Counted from the stretch's first letter, positions 1 through 7,924 are shown. The stretch: 37,343 bases of DNA from an uncultured Solirubrobacteraceae bacterium (GCA_902806205.1 CADCVR010000012.1:1-37343), one strand, 5' to 3'. The notes: generated from the sequence alone by a model not told the origin. Translations and numbers: made by a program.

Positions 1-103
1 CATCCGCCACCCGACGACTCGCAGATCCGATCAGGATCTGCCACGTCATCACGCGACGCCTGGCACGGGCGATGCGGCTCTGAGCGACCACACGGCGATA
101 CAT
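1..103 (-). CDS. Partial unknown protein, start-coupled to the sigma factor
   Basis: An ATG at 103 opens a frame that stays open for 34 codons to the window edge, so only the N-terminus is visible (it begins MYRRVVAQSR and is rich in Arg). An AGGAG ribosome-binding site lies 7 nt before the ATG, and the gene begins only 10 bp after the sigma-factor stop, so it is probably in the same transcript. Genes in this position often encode the cognate anti-sigma factor, but the visible residues do not resemble a zinc-binding anti-sigma N-terminus, so no function is given. Positions 21-41 hold a perfect inverted repeat with 8-bp arms and a 5-nt spacer. If this frame is not a gene, the repeat could be a terminator for the sigma gene. 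Confidence 0.42.
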   Translation of the reverse strand, partial: MYRRVVAQSRIARARRRVMTWQILIGSASRRVAD

Positions 104-113
104 CAACAGACTC

Positions 114-674
114 CTAGGCGGCCAGAAGTGCCGCAGCCGACTGCTGCGGACCGGCGACCGGCTCGATCTCGTCGCGAAGCTTGGCCAGCCCGAGGCGGAT
201 ACGGCTCTTCGCGGTCCCGAGCGGCACTCCCGCCCGCTTGGCGATCTGATCCGCCGTCAGGCCGCCCCAGTAGGCGAGCACGACAGCCTCACGTTGCGGG
301 TCCGGCAGATGGCGCAACGCGTCACGAATCGCCGAACGGTCACTCTCGCGCTCGGCCATCGGCGCGGGTCGATCCTCCACGCGCGGCTCCTCCCTAGCCA
401 CGACCAGCTTCAAGCGGTCCGACGCCCGGCCGGCGGCCTGGCCCTCGCGCCAGACGTCGAGAGCGCGCGAGCGCGCCATGAGGCGAAGGTAACTGCCGAG
501 TTCTCCGCGCTTGGCGTCGAACTTGCCCGGGGCGCGCCAGGCACGCAGAAAGACGTCCTGGGTGACGTCCTGGGCCTGTGCGACGTTGCTGAGGATGCGG
601 TAGGCCGCGCCGTACACTCCCCGGTAGTGCTCGTCGTACACACGGGCGAAGGTGGTCGGATCTTCGAGGCGCAT
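114..674 (-). CDS. ECF-type RNA polymerase sigma factor
   Basis: This 186-residue protein is a group IV (ECF) sigma factor, which directs RNA polymerase to a specialised promoter set. Region 2 covers about residues 8-75, with FARVYDEHYRGVYGAAYRIL and then QDVTQDVFLRAW, the -10 recognition helix area. Region 4 covers about 115-170, with LPDPQREAVVLAYWGGLTAD and the HTH GVPLGTAKSRIRLGLAKLR. The ATG at 674 is chosen because the family homology begins there and GAAAGG lies 8 nt upstream. The open frame extends 60 codons further, but that part is low-complexity and overlaps the next gene. A TAnnnT -10 candidate (TACGCT) lies at 727-732. The small gene below starts 10 bp after the stop. Which promoters it recognises cannot be read from the sequence. 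Confidence 0.9.
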   Translation of the reverse strand: MRLEDPTTFARVYDEHYRGVYGAAYRILSNVAQAQDVTQDVFLRAWRAPGKFDAKRGELGSYLRLMARSRALDVWREGQAAGRASDRLKLVVAREEPRVEDRPAPMAERESDRSAIRDALRHLPDPQREAVVLAYWGGLTADQIAKRAGVPLGTAKSRIRLGLAKLRDEIEPVAGPQQSAAALLAA

Positions 675-783
675 CTTCGGTGCCTTTCGCGGCGGTGGGG
701 GGCGACCTTCGACAGCTTGTTCGAGCAGCGTATCAGTTTGTTGAACCTTATCCGCACAATCCGTTGAAGGTAGGCAGTAACCC

Positions 784-2232
784 GTGATGGTCCGCGATCG
801 TCTGTCCGCCCTCGACACCTCCTTCCTCCACCTGGAGACGGGCGGCGCGCACATGCACGTCGCCTCGATCCTCGTCTTCGCCGGGGTGGCGCCGACCCAC
901 GAGCAATTCCTGGCCGGCGTCGAGCCACGGCTGCACCTCGTGCCGCGCTACCGCCAGCGGCTCGCCCACGTCCCGCTGGGCCAGGGGCGACCCGTGTGGG
1001 TCGACGACCCGCACTTCAACATCGCCTACCACGTGCGCCACGCGGCGCTCCCCGCCCCGGGCGGCGAGCGCGAGCTGCGCAACCTCGCAGGCCGGCTCTT
1101 CGCGCAGCCCCTCGACCGCACGAAGCCGCTGTGGGAGATGGTCCTGGTCGAGCGGATCCAGGACGAGGACGGCGAGCGGCGGTTCGCCGTCATCGCCAAG
1201 ACCCATCACGCCCTGGTGGACGGCGTCTCGGGCGTGGACATCATGTCGATCCTCCTCGACCTCACCCCCGACGCCGGACCCCCGCCGGTTCCCGAGAGCC
1301 CGTGGGTGCCGCGGCCGGCGCCCACGGCGTCCGAGCTGCTCGCCGAAGCCCTGCTCGAACGTGTCACCGTCCCGCGGGAGGCCGCCCGCGGGTTGCGGGC
1401 GCTGACGCGCGCCCCGCGAGAGGTCGCCGGTCGCGCCGTCGAGACCCTCACGGGCCTCGGGTCGCTGGCGTTCTCGGGTACCGGCTCCCCGGCTCCCCCC
1501 ACGCCGCTCAACGTGGAGATCGGTCCGCACCGGCGGTACACCTGGGTCGACACGGAGCTCGCGACCTTCAAGGCCATCAAGACGGCGCTCGGAGCGACGC
1601 TCAACGATGTCGTGCTCGCCTCCGTCTCCCTCGCGCTCGGGCGCTTCCTGCGCGAGCGCGGGGAACCGACCGAGCAGCTCGAGCTGACGGCCATGGTCCC
1701 CGTCTCGGTCCGCGCCGACGCACAGCGCGGCGCGCTCGGCAACCGGGTCGCGGCGATGTGGGCACCGCTTCCGGTCGGTGTCGAGGATCCGGCCGAGGTC
1801 GTGGCGATCGTGCACGACGCGATGCAGGGTCTCAAGGAGTCCGGGCAAGCCGTGGGCGCCGCCACGCTCACCGCCCTCGCCGATTTCGCCCCGCCGACGA
1901 TCATGACCCAGGCCGCGCGGCTGCAGGCGCGACAGCGCTACTTCAACGTCGTCGTGACCAACGTCCCCGGTCCGCAGCTGCCCCTCTACATGCTCGGGCG
2001 CCGGCTCGAGCGCTTCTACCCCGTGGTTCCGCTCGCGCGCATGCAGGCGCTGGGCATCGCCGTAATGTCCTACGACGGGCAACTCGGATACGGGCTGCTG
2101 GCGGACTACGACGCGCTGCCGGACCTCGAGTTCCTCGCAGGCCACCTGGGCGACGCCATCGGGGATCTCGCACGCGCGGCGGGGGTGGCCGCCCCGGACG
2201 CCATCACCCGGCCCGCCCGGACGGTGGACTGA
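784..2232 (+). CDS. Wax ester synthase / diacylglycerol acyltransferase (WS/DGAT)
   Basis: This 482-residue acyltransferase moves an acyl group from acyl-CoA to a fatty alcohol or diacylglycerol, making wax esters or triacylglycerol storage lipid. The N-terminus (LSALDTSFLHLE) is typical. The catalytic HHxxxDG motif is intact as KTHHALVDG at residues 139-147. The C-terminal half has LNDVVLASVSLALG and the VTNVPGPQLPLYM segment. The length is normal for the family. Translation starts at GTG 784 or at the adjacent ATG 787; only a weak AGG precedes them. The NAD+ synthetase gene follows 4 bp after the stop, so the two are probably co-transcribed. Whether the main product is wax ester or triacylglycerol is not decidable here. 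Confidence 0.93.
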   Translation: MMVRDRLSALDTSFLHLETGGAHMHVASILVFAGVAPTHEQFLAGVEPRLHLVPRYRQRLAHVPLGQGRPVWVDDPHFNIAYHVRHAALPAPGGERELRNLAGRLFAQPLDRTKPLWEMVLVERIQDEDGERRFAVIAKTHHALVDGVSGVDIMSILLDLTPDAGPPPVPESPWVPRPAPTASELLAEALLERVTVPREAARGLRALTRAPREVAGRAVETLTGLGSLAFSGTGSPAPPTPLNVEIGPHRRYTWVDTELATFKAIKTALGATLNDVVLASVSLALGRFLRERGEPTEQLELTAMVPVSVRADAQRGALGNRVAAMWAPLPVGVEDPAEVVAIVHDAMQGLKESGQAVGAATLTALADFAPPTIMTQAARLQARQRYFNVVVTNVPGPQLPLYMLGRRLERFYPVVPLARMQALGIAVMSYDGQLGYGLLADYDALPDLEFLAGHLGDAIGDLARAAGVAAPDAITRPARTVD

Positions 2233-2236
2233 GGCC

Positions 2237-3973
2237 TTGCGCATCGCTCTGGCGCAGCTGAACACGACGGTCGGTGACCTGCCGGGCAACGAGGCCCGGA
2301 TGTCCGCGGCCCTCGAGCGGGCCAAGGCCGCCGGCGCCCAGCTCGTCCTCTTTCCGGAGCTGGCGGTCACGGGGTACCCGCCGGAGGACCTGCTCTTCAA
2401 GGAGCACTTCCTGACGGCGGCGCGCGGGTGTGTCGACCGCCTGGCCGAGCGCGCTGTCGGCATCGCCGCGGTCGTCGGCTTCCCCGAGCGGGCCGACGAC
2501 GTCTACAACGCCGCGGCGGTCTGCGCCGGCGGCGCGGTCGTCGGGGTGTACCGCAAGCTCCGCCTCCCCAACTACGGCGTCTTCGACGAGCTGCGCTACT
2601 TCCAGGGCGGCCGGGAGCCCATGGTCGTCGAGATCGACGGGGTCCTCGTCGGGTTGACGATCTGCGAGGACGTGTGGGTGCCGGGTGAGCCGCTGACTTC
2701 AGAGGCGCTCGCGGGCGCGCAGCTGGTCGTCAACGTGTCCGCCTCGCCGTTCAACGCCGGCAAGGCGATGCAGCGGGAGAGGATGCTCGCCCAGCGCGCC
2801 CGCGACTCCCTCTGCGCCATCGCGTTCTGCGCGCTCGTCGGTGGGCAGGACGAGCTGGTCTTCGACGGCTCCAGCGTCGTCCTGGACCACCGCGGTCGGG
2901 CCATCGCCCGCGCGCCGCAGATGGCCGAGCACCTCCTGATCTGCGAGGTCGACACCTCCGCGCCCGCCGCCGCTCGCTTGAAGGACTCCCGGCCCCGGGA
3001 AACGGTGCGCGCCGAGCGCCCGGCCGTCACCTGGCTGCCGCCGATCACCACGGGCGCGCAGATCCACTTCCCGTCACCCGAGCATCCGGTCGGCGGCGAG
3101 CTCTGCGAGCCGCTCGACGAGCTCGCCGAGGTCTACGCGGCGCTGGTGCTCGGGCTGGGCGATTACGCCGAGAAGAACTCCTTCGACAAGGTGACCATTC
3201 AGGTGTCGGGCGGCATCGACTCCGCCCTGGTGACGCTCGTGGCCGTCGACGCGCTCGGCCCCGACCGCGTCGTCGCCGTGACGATGCCGTCGCGGTACTC
3301 CAGCTCCGGCACCCAGGCCGACGCGCGCCGGCTCGCGGAGAACCTCGGATGTGAGCTGCTCACCCTGCCGATCGCCGGCCCGATGGAGGCCTTCGACGCG
3401 GTGCTCGCCCAGCCGTTCGCCGGGCGTGAGCCCGATCTGGCCGAAGAGAACCTGCAGGCGCGGATCCGCGGCAACCTGATCATGGCGCTGTCGAACAAGT
3501 TCGGCTGGCTCGTGCTCACCTGCGCCAACAAGTCCGAGATGAGCGTGGGCTACTCGACGCTCTACGGCGACTCCGCCGGCGGCTTCGCGGTGATCAAGGA
3601 CGTGCCGAAGACCCTCGTCTACCGGCTCGTCGCGCACCGCAACCGCCGCGACGAGGAGGGACGGCCAGGACCGGTTCCCGCGACGATCCTTACCCGCCCG
3701 CCGAGCGCGGAGCTGCGGGAGGAGCAGCGCGACGACGATTTCCTGCCGCCGTACGACATCCTCGATCCCATCCTCGAGGCCTACGTCGAGGAGGACCTCG
3801 GCCGCGACCAGCTCGTGGCGCTCGGCCTGCCCTCGGCGGCCGTCGACCGGGTCATTCGCCTGGTCGACCTGGCCGAGTACAAGCGCCGTCAGATGCCGCC
3901 GGGGATCAAGATCACTCCGCGCGCCTTCGGCCGCGACCGGCGCCTGCCGATCGTCAACCGCTACGGGGGGTAG
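2237..3973 (+). CDS. nadE: Glutamine-dependent NAD+ synthetase
   Basis: This 578-residue cytosolic enzyme catalyses the last step of NAD+ synthesis: nicotinate adenine dinucleotide is amidated using ATP and ammonia taken from glutamine. The N-terminal glutaminase domain (about 1-260) has the nitrilase-fold triad E41 (FPELAVTG), K107 (YRKLRLPNY) and C143 (TICEDVW). The C-terminal synthetase domain has the PP-loop SGGIDS at 324-329, and later LTCANKSEMSVGYSTLYGD. The start is TTG 2237, since homology begins at MRIALAQ and GAGG lies just upstream. It is 4 bp behind WS/DGAT, which suggests translational coupling. The 3' end faces the CsbD-like gene 25 bp away with no clear terminator. The fused glutaminase means the enzyme should not depend on free ammonia. 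Confidence 0.96.
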   Translation: MRIALAQLNTTVGDLPGNEARMSAALERAKAAGAQLVLFPELAVTGYPPEDLLFKEHFLTAARGCVDRLAERAVGIAAVVGFPERADDVYNAAAVCAGGAVVGVYRKLRLPNYGVFDELRYFQGGREPMVVEIDGVLVGLTICEDVWVPGEPLTSEALAGAQLVVNVSASPFNAGKAMQRERMLAQRARDSLCAIAFCALVGGQDELVFDGSSVVLDHRGRAIARAPQMAEHLLICEVDTSAPAAARLKDSRPRETVRAERPAVTWLPPITTGAQIHFPSPEHPVGGELCEPLDELAEVYAALVLGLGDYAEKNSFDKVTIQVSGGIDSALVTLVAVDALGPDRVVAVTMPSRYSSSGTQADARRLAENLGCELLTLPIAGPMEAFDAVLAQPFAGREPDLAEENLQARIRGNLIMALSNKFGWLVLTCANKSEMSVGYSTLYGDSAGGFAVIKDVPKTLVYRLVAHRNRRDEEGRPGPVPATILTRPPSAELREEQRDDDFLPPYDILDPILEAYVEEDLGRDQLVALGLPSAAVDRVIRLVDLAEYKRRQMPPGIKITPRAFGRDRRLPIVNRYGG

Positions 3974-3998
3974 CCGGACCGCCGCTGCTGTCAGGCCC

Positions 3999-4172
3999 TC
4001 AGTCCTTGTTGACGGCGTCCTTCGCCTTGTCGGCGGCGTCGCCGACCTTGTCCTTCACGGTGCCGGAAGCCTGGTCGACCTTGCCTTCGTTCTTCAGGTC
4101 GTCGTCGCCCGTCAGGGCGCCACCAGCTTCCTTGATGCGACCCTTGGCGTCGTCTGCGGATCCATCACCCAT
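3999..4172 (-). CDS. CsbD-like stress protein
   Basis: This is a 57-residue, highly charged protein rich in Lys, Asp, Gly and Ala, with the CsbD pattern AKGRIKEAGGALTGDDDLKN and then GKVDQASGTVKDKVGDA. CsbD-family proteins are small, partly disordered, and often induced by general stress; their biochemical role is not established. The ATG at 4172 is firm because a full AAGGAG lies 5 nt upstream. A longer open frame to 4319 has no such support. It is convergent with nadE and lies 50 bp downstream of the thioesterase gene on the same strand, but its strong ribosome-binding site suggests it is translated independently. Confidence 0.88.
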   Translation of the reverse strand: MGDGSADDAKGRIKEAGGALTGDDDLKNEGKVDQASGTVKDKVGDAADKAKDAVNKD

Positions 4173-4222
4173 GGGGGCTCCTTGGTTCGGGGGGCTGAGG
4201 GTGTACCCGTGCCGCCCACCGC

Positions 4223-4645
4223 TCACGCCGCGCTGGGCAGCGGCCGCACGGCGATCGTCATCCGCACGAGCGCACACAGCCGATCGAGATCGTCGGTGAT
4301 CTCGACCTCCCACACCCACGTCGTGCGCCCCCGGTGCCGGCGGCGAGCCACGGCGTGCACGGTTCCCTCGACGATCGGACGCAGGAAGCTCGTCTGGTTG
4401 GAGAGTCCCTGGGCGCTCATGCCGTCCGGGTACACGGCGCTCGCGGTGGCCACCGAGGTGATCGACTCCGCGATCGAGGCGAAGACCCCTCCGTGCACGA
4501 GACCCATGGGCTGCCTGATCGCGTCGCGCACCGGAACCTGTGCGCGTGCCTCCTCGGCGGAGTGCGCCAGCAGTTCGAGTCCGTAGAGGCCGTCGAACGT
4601 CTGCTCCACCGGGATGAGGCCCTCGAAGTCCATTGTGAAGACCAT
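4223..4645 (-). CDS. PaaI-family hotdog-fold thioesterase
   Basis: This 140-residue protein has the hotdog thioesterase signature, notably MGLVHGGVFASIAESITSVA at about 47-66, where the HGG loop and following helix form the acyl-CoA active site. SAQGLSNQTSFLRPI is the central strand and VWEVEITDD the C-terminal strand. PaaI-like enzymes hydrolyse aromatic or medium-chain acyl-CoA thioesters; this one's substrate is unknown. No Shine-Dalgarno sequence is seen before ATG 4645 or before the alternative ATG 4633. It is divergent from the membrane HTH protein, with only 49 bp between the two starts. Confidence 0.85.
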   Translation of the reverse strand: MVFTMDFEGLIPVEQTFDGLYGLELLAHSAEEARAQVPVRDAIRQPMGLVHGGVFASIAESITSVATASAVYPDGMSAQGLSNQTSFLRPIVEGTVHAVARRRHRGRTTWVWEVEITDDLDRLCALVRMTIAVRPLPSAA

Positions 4646-4680
4646 ATGTGGTGGTGACGTCCGGTGGCCGGGGCTCTCGT

Positions 4681-4686
4681 TAGGCT
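4681..4686 (+). promoter_or_regulatory. Candidate -10 element for the HTH-TM protein
   Basis: TAGGCT fits the actinobacterial -10 pattern TAnnnT and ends 8 nt before the ATG at 4695. This geometry would give a leader of about 0-2 nt. No convincing -35 element is seen. The same spacing recurs before several other genes in the window. Confidence 0.4.
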
Positions 4687-4694
4687 GCCGGGCA

Positions 4695-5669
4695 ATGCCC
4701 GGATTCGATGCGCTGGCTCCCGACCAGAAGGCCGTGCTTCAGCTCCTGCTCAAGCAGGGCAAGAGCTACGACGACATCGCCGGGCTTCTTCGCCTTGACC
4801 GCGAGAGCGTCCGCGAGCGCGCCCTCGACGCCCTCGACGCGCTCGGTCAAGACGGGACCGACGGACTCGGAGCCGCGGACGAGCTGAGCCCGGAGCGCCA
4901 GGACGAGGTCGCCGACCATCTCCTCCTCCAGCAGACGGCCTCGGAGCGCGCAGCGACCCGCGAGTTCCTCGAGACGTCCCCCCCGGGCCGCGCGTGGGCG
5001 CGCGCCGTGGCCGCCGAGCTGCGGCCGACCGCCGGAGACGCCCTGCCGGACATCCCTTCGGAGCCGGCCGAAGTCGCAGAAGCCTTCGACGCGCTCGACG
5101 AACGGACCGCCGCGCGCGAACGCCAGGAGAAGTCCTCGAAGCTCGGCGGGGCGCTGATCCTCGCGGCCGTCGGTGCGCTCGTCGCCCTCGGCCTCGTCGT
5201 GCTGCTTCGCGGCATCGGCGGCCTCAGCGGCGAGGACGAGCCGGCCCCGCGGGCCGAACAGCCCGCCCCCCCGGCCTGTGTCCAGGGCGCGGCAGGGGCC
5301 ACGGCGGCCACCGGAACCACGGGCGCCGGCACGCTGCCCCAGCAGCAGATCAACCTCGAGCCGTTGGTCGGCTCGAAGTCCAAGGCGCTCGCCATCGCGG
5401 TCATCGCCGACAACGGGCTCGCCTTCCAGGCGGAGAAGCTTCCTCGCAGTGACCTCTACAAGGTCTGGCTCTGGGACTCGGCGCAGGAGGCGATCCCGCT
5501 CGGCTTCGCGGAGTACGACCCGAAGACCAAGCGCCTGGCCGGCGCGCTCGAGCAGCTGCCGGCCGCCGCGGCGAACTGCGCCTCGCTCGTCATCACACGG
5601 GAGCGCTCCCGGCAGTCGCCGACCCCCGGCCCGATCGTGCTGGGCGGTCCGATCAAGAAGCAGCAGTAG
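4695..5669 (+). CDS. Membrane protein with N-terminal sigma-region-4-like HTH and anti-sigma-K-like outer domain
   Basis: This 324-residue protein has three parts. Residues 5-50 (LAPDQKAVLQLLLKQGKSYD, then DIAGLLRLDRESVRERALDA) look like the region 4 helix-turn-helix of a sigma factor. Residues 150-172 are one hydrophobic span (GGALILAAVGALVALGLVVL) after a basic stretch. The C-terminal part (about 218-305, with YKVWLWDS, LGFAEYD and SLVITRE) resembles the extracytoplasmic domain of RskA anti-sigma-K factors, joined by a Pro/Ala/Thr/Gly linker. It lacks sigma region 2, so it is not a working sigma factor. The inference is a one-component signalling protein with its HTH in the cytoplasm and its sensor outside. 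The ATG at 4695 is supported by TAGGCT 8 nt upstream. The last 17 bp overlap the convergent SRPBCC gene. Confidence 0.75.
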   Translation: MPGFDALAPDQKAVLQLLLKQGKSYDDIAGLLRLDRESVRERALDALDALGQDGTDGLGAADELSPERQDEVADHLLLQQTASERAATREFLETSPPGRAWARAVAAELRPTAGDALPDIPSEPAEVAEAFDALDERTAARERQEKSSKLGGALILAAVGALVALGLVVLLRGIGGLSGEDEPAPRAEQPAPPACVQGAAGATAATGTTGAGTLPQQQINLEPLVGSKSKALAIAVIADNGLAFQAEKLPRSDLYKVWLWDSAQEAIPLGFAEYDPKTKRLAGALEQLPAAAANCASLVITRERSRQSPTPGPIVLGGPIKKQQ

Positions 5670-6102
5670 GCCGCTCGAGCAGGGCGGTCAGCGCATCGAG
5701 GGCCTCGTCGAGCTGCTTGCGCATCGCGCCGCGGACCAGGAAGGCGCCGAGGCGGGCCGTCCCGGCGGGGGTCTGATCGAGCACCAGCGTCACCCGCGTC
5801 CCGCCCGCGGCGGGCTCGAGGGCCGCGCTCTTGCTCGCGGCCGAGAAGACGCGGGCGAACGGCGTGGCCTCGAGCTGCTGCACGACGCGGATCTCCCGCC
5901 CGGCGTCGAGGGTCGCGATGCGGAAATCCGCACGAATCACCGTGCCCTTCCTCGTGCGGTACACCTCGGTGAAGCCCGCCTGGTCGATCGACTCCACGCG
6001 CTCGACGCGGGGCCACCAGCGCCCCAACGACCCGGGGTCGCCGACGACAGCCCAGGCCTCCGCCGCCGGGACCGCAAGCACCCGGTCGCGCCGGACCCTC
6101 AC
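5653..6102 (-). CDS. SRPBCC (polyketide cyclase / START-like) protein
   Basis: This 149-residue protein has the SRPBCC helix-grip layout. It opens with VPAAEAWAVVGDPGSLGRWW, has alternating strands such as VYRTRKGTVIRADFRI and TRVTLVLDQTP, and ends in a long helix (FLVRGAMRKQLDEALDALTA). Such proteins bind hydrophobic ligands; no ligand can be inferred here. The GTG at 6102 overlaps the apt stop codon as GTGA and falls where homology begins, so this is the last gene of the rsiG-like/FHA/MerR/apt operon. Its 3' end overlaps the convergent HTH-TM gene by 17 bp, leaving no room for a separate terminator on either side. Confidence 0.85.
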   Translation of the reverse strand: MRVRRDRVLAVPAAEAWAVVGDPGSLGRWWPRVERVESIDQAGFTEVYRTRKGTVIRADFRIATLDAGREIRVVQQLEATPFARVFSAASKSAALEPAAGGTRVTLVLDQTPAGTARLGAFLVRGAMRKQLDEALDALTALLERPTAAS

Positions 6103-6632
6103 TCCGCGTCGTAGGCCAGCAGCGCGTGAACGTCGTAGCCTTCGAGCTTGTCGCGCCCGTCGAGAAACGTGAGCTCGATGAGAAAGGCGCACCCGAGCAC
6201 CGTCCCGCCGAGCTGCTCGACCAGGGAGCAGAGTGCCCGTGCGGTGCCTCCCGTGGCGAGCAGGTCGTCGTGGACGAGCACCCGCGCGCCTTCGGCGACC
6301 GCGTCGGAATGCAGCTCCAGCGCGTCGGAGCCGTACTCGAGCAGGTACTCCGCCCGCACGGTCTCCCACGGCAGCTTGCCCGGCTTGCGGGCCAGCACGA
6401 AGCCCGCCCCGAGCTCACGCGCGACGGCCGGACCGAGCAGGAAGCCGCGGGCCTCGGCGGCGATGACGACGTCGACCTGGCCCAGGCGCTCACGGACGTC
6501 ACCCGCCAGGGCGCTGATCGCGTGGTCGAGCGCCGCGGCATCGGCCATGATCGGCGTGATGTCCTTGAAGACGACCCCGGGCGTGGGGAAGTCCGGGATG
6601 TTGCGCACGAGGCGTCCGAGCTCGACGCTCAC
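6099..6632 (-). CDS. apt: Adenine phosphoribosyltransferase
   Basis: This 177-residue cytosolic enzyme salvages adenine by joining it to PRPP to make AMP. The typical start is present (LVRNIPDFPTPGVVFKDITP, residues 8-27), as is the PRPP-binding loop VLVHDDLLATGGTA at 118-131 and AAEARGFLLG near 58-67. The length matches the family. The start is GTG 6632, overlapping the MerR stop by 4 bp (GTGA), and its own stop overlaps the SRPBCC start in the same way, so translation along this operon is tightly coupled. Confidence 0.95.
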   Translation of the reverse strand: MSVELGRLVRNIPDFPTPGVVFKDITPIMADAAALDHAISALAGDVRERLGQVDVVIAAEARGFLLGPAVARELGAGFVLARKPGKLPWETVRAEYLLEYGSDALELHSDAVAEGARVLVHDDLLATGGTARALCSLVEQLGGTVLGCAFLIELTFLDGRDKLEGYDVHALLAYDAE

Positions 6633-7432
6633 GGTCCGGCGATCTTGCGCAGGTCCCGGATGAGCAGCAGGTGCTTGAGGTGGGTGGTGACGGCCGCGAG
6701 ATTCTCGAGCGCCTCGACCGCCTCCTTGCGACGCTCGACGTTCCTGGAGCGCAGCTGTGGGGCGAGGATCTGCTGCAGCAGCGCCGCCTCCCGGTCAGCG
6801 GACGTCCTGAACGCGCGCAGGTTGCGGCCCCCGACGCCGTAGCGCGCGAGCTCGGTGACGGCGCGGACGATCTCGCGCTCCGTCTCGTCGTAGTAGGTCT
6901 GCCCGTTCCGGCGCTCGCCCCGGATCACGCCGTACTCCTCGAGCTCGGCGACCATCCGCGGCTCTGCACGCGTGTCCTCGATCACGTCGTCGAGCGAGTA
7001 CAGCGCACCGGTCTCGCGAACCGAGACGCTGGAGCGCCTGCGGCGGCGTCTCTCGGCCTCGGCGGCGTCGGCCCCCGTGGGCGGGGCGGGAAGCTCCTCT
7101 TCCTCCTCGCCGGCGCGATCGGCGCCCCCGGCAAGCTCTTGACGGATCACGCGCAGCGGCAGGAACTCGTCCCGCTGTAGGCGCAGGATCGTGCGCAGGC
7201 GCTGCACGTCGCCGGCGCTGTAGACCCGGTAGCCGCCCGGAGTGCGCCGCGGCGACAGCAGCTTCTGATCCTCCAGGTACCGGATCTTGGAGATCGAGAT
7301 GTCCGGGTATTCCTGTGAAAGGGACGAGCGCACCTGGCCGATGGTCATCGCCTTGCCCCGCGCGCGCGAGCCGCCGGGCTGCAGGGCGGTGGAACCGTTG
7401 GAACTCGCGGGGTCGACGGGGATGTGCGTCAT
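6629..7432 (-). CDS. MerR-family regulator, FtsR-like
   Basis: This 267-residue protein has a winged-helix MerR DNA-binding domain at about 29-100 (MTIGQVRSSLSQEYPDISIS, SKIRYLEDQKLLSPRRTPGG, YRVYSAGDVQRLRTILRLQR). A charged linker (EEEEELPAPP, RRRRRRSS) follows, then a second helical region with YSLDDVIED and VAELEEYGVIRGERR. It overlaps the upstream FHA gene by 4 bp (ATGA). An FHA gene followed by a MerR gene is also the arrangement of Mycobacterium garA-Rv1828 and Corynebacterium odhI-ftsR, where FtsR activates ftsZ. A cell-division or growth regulator is therefore a reasonable inference, but its targets are not visible here and ftsZ is not in the window. Confidence 0.85.
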   Translation of the reverse strand: MTHIPVDPASSNGSTALQPGGSRARGKAMTIGQVRSSLSQEYPDISISKIRYLEDQKLLSPRRTPGGYRVYSAGDVQRLRTILRLQRDEFLPLRVIRQELAGGADRAGEEEEELPAPPTGADAAEAERRRRRRSSVSVRETGALYSLDDVIEDTRAEPRMVAELEEYGVIRGERRNGQTYYDETEREIVRAVTELARYGVGGRNLRAFRTSADREAALLQQILAPQLRSRNVERRKEAVEALENLAAVTTHLKHLLLIRDLRKIAGP

Positions 7433-7911
7433 CGGCGCGAGAGGAAGGTGAGCTTGTACTTGCCGACCTGAAGCTCGTCGCCGTCCTCGAGGCGCTGCGA
7501 TTCGATCCGCTGGCGGTTGACGTAGGTTCCGTTGAGCGAGCCGAGGTCGTCGAGGAACCACTCGTCGGTGCGGTGCACGAGCATCGCGTGGTCGCGGGAG
7601 ACCGTGACGTCGTCGAGGAAGATGTCGGCGTCCCGGCGCCGGCCGATCGACAGCCGGTCGCCGTCGAGCGCGAAGGACTCCCCCGTGCGACCACCCCCGG
7701 AGCGGATCACGAGCGCGGCGCCCTTGGCGTCGACGACGTCCGCGATCTCGACCGGGATGAACTCGCCCGTCTCCCCCACGCGGTACGTCGCGGTCTGCCC
7801 TTCGCCCTGGGTGCCCTCGGGCGGCTGTGAGCCGATGAACGCCCCGCAACGCTGGCAGTAGTTGGAGCCCTCGGCGTTCGTGAAGCCGCATTCGGGGCAG
7901 TGGAGGGCCAC
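7429..7911 (-). CDS. FHA-domain protein with N-terminal zinc ribbon, GarA/OdhI-like
   Basis: This 160-residue protein begins with a zinc ribbon with Cys at 5, 8, 19 and 22 (CPECG...YCQRCG). A middle segment contains QTATYRVGETGEF (39-51). The FHA domain covers about 80-157, with the phosphothreonine-binding residues in LSIGRRRDADIFLDDVTVSR and LGSLNGTYVN. The FHA part closely resembles GarA/OdhI, which are phosphorylated by Ser/Thr kinases and control 2-oxoglutarate metabolism. GarA and OdhI have a Thr-rich phospho-segment rather than a zinc ribbon at the N-terminus. T40 and T42 are possible phosphosites, by inference only. GTG 7911 has AGAGG 8 nt upstream and starts 13 bp after the RsiG-like stop. 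The MerR gene overlaps its 3' end. Confidence 0.88.
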   Translation of the reverse strand: MALHCPECGFTNAEGSNYCQRCGAFIGSQPPEGTQGEGQTATYRVGETGEFIPVEIADVVDAKGAALVIRSGGGRTGESFALDGDRLSIGRRRDADIFLDDVTVSRDHAMLVHRTDEWFLDDLGSLNGTYVNRQRIESQRLEDGDELQVGKYKLTFLSRR

Positions 7912-7924
7912 GCCGGCGCCCTCT

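Noticed and set aside
748-2463. A 571-residue minus-strand open frame across the WS/DGAT and nadE genes
   Set aside because: It is the mirror of two well-supported genes. Its peptide is low-complexity Arg/Gly/His-rich with no family motif, as expected for antisense frames in GC-rich DNA.
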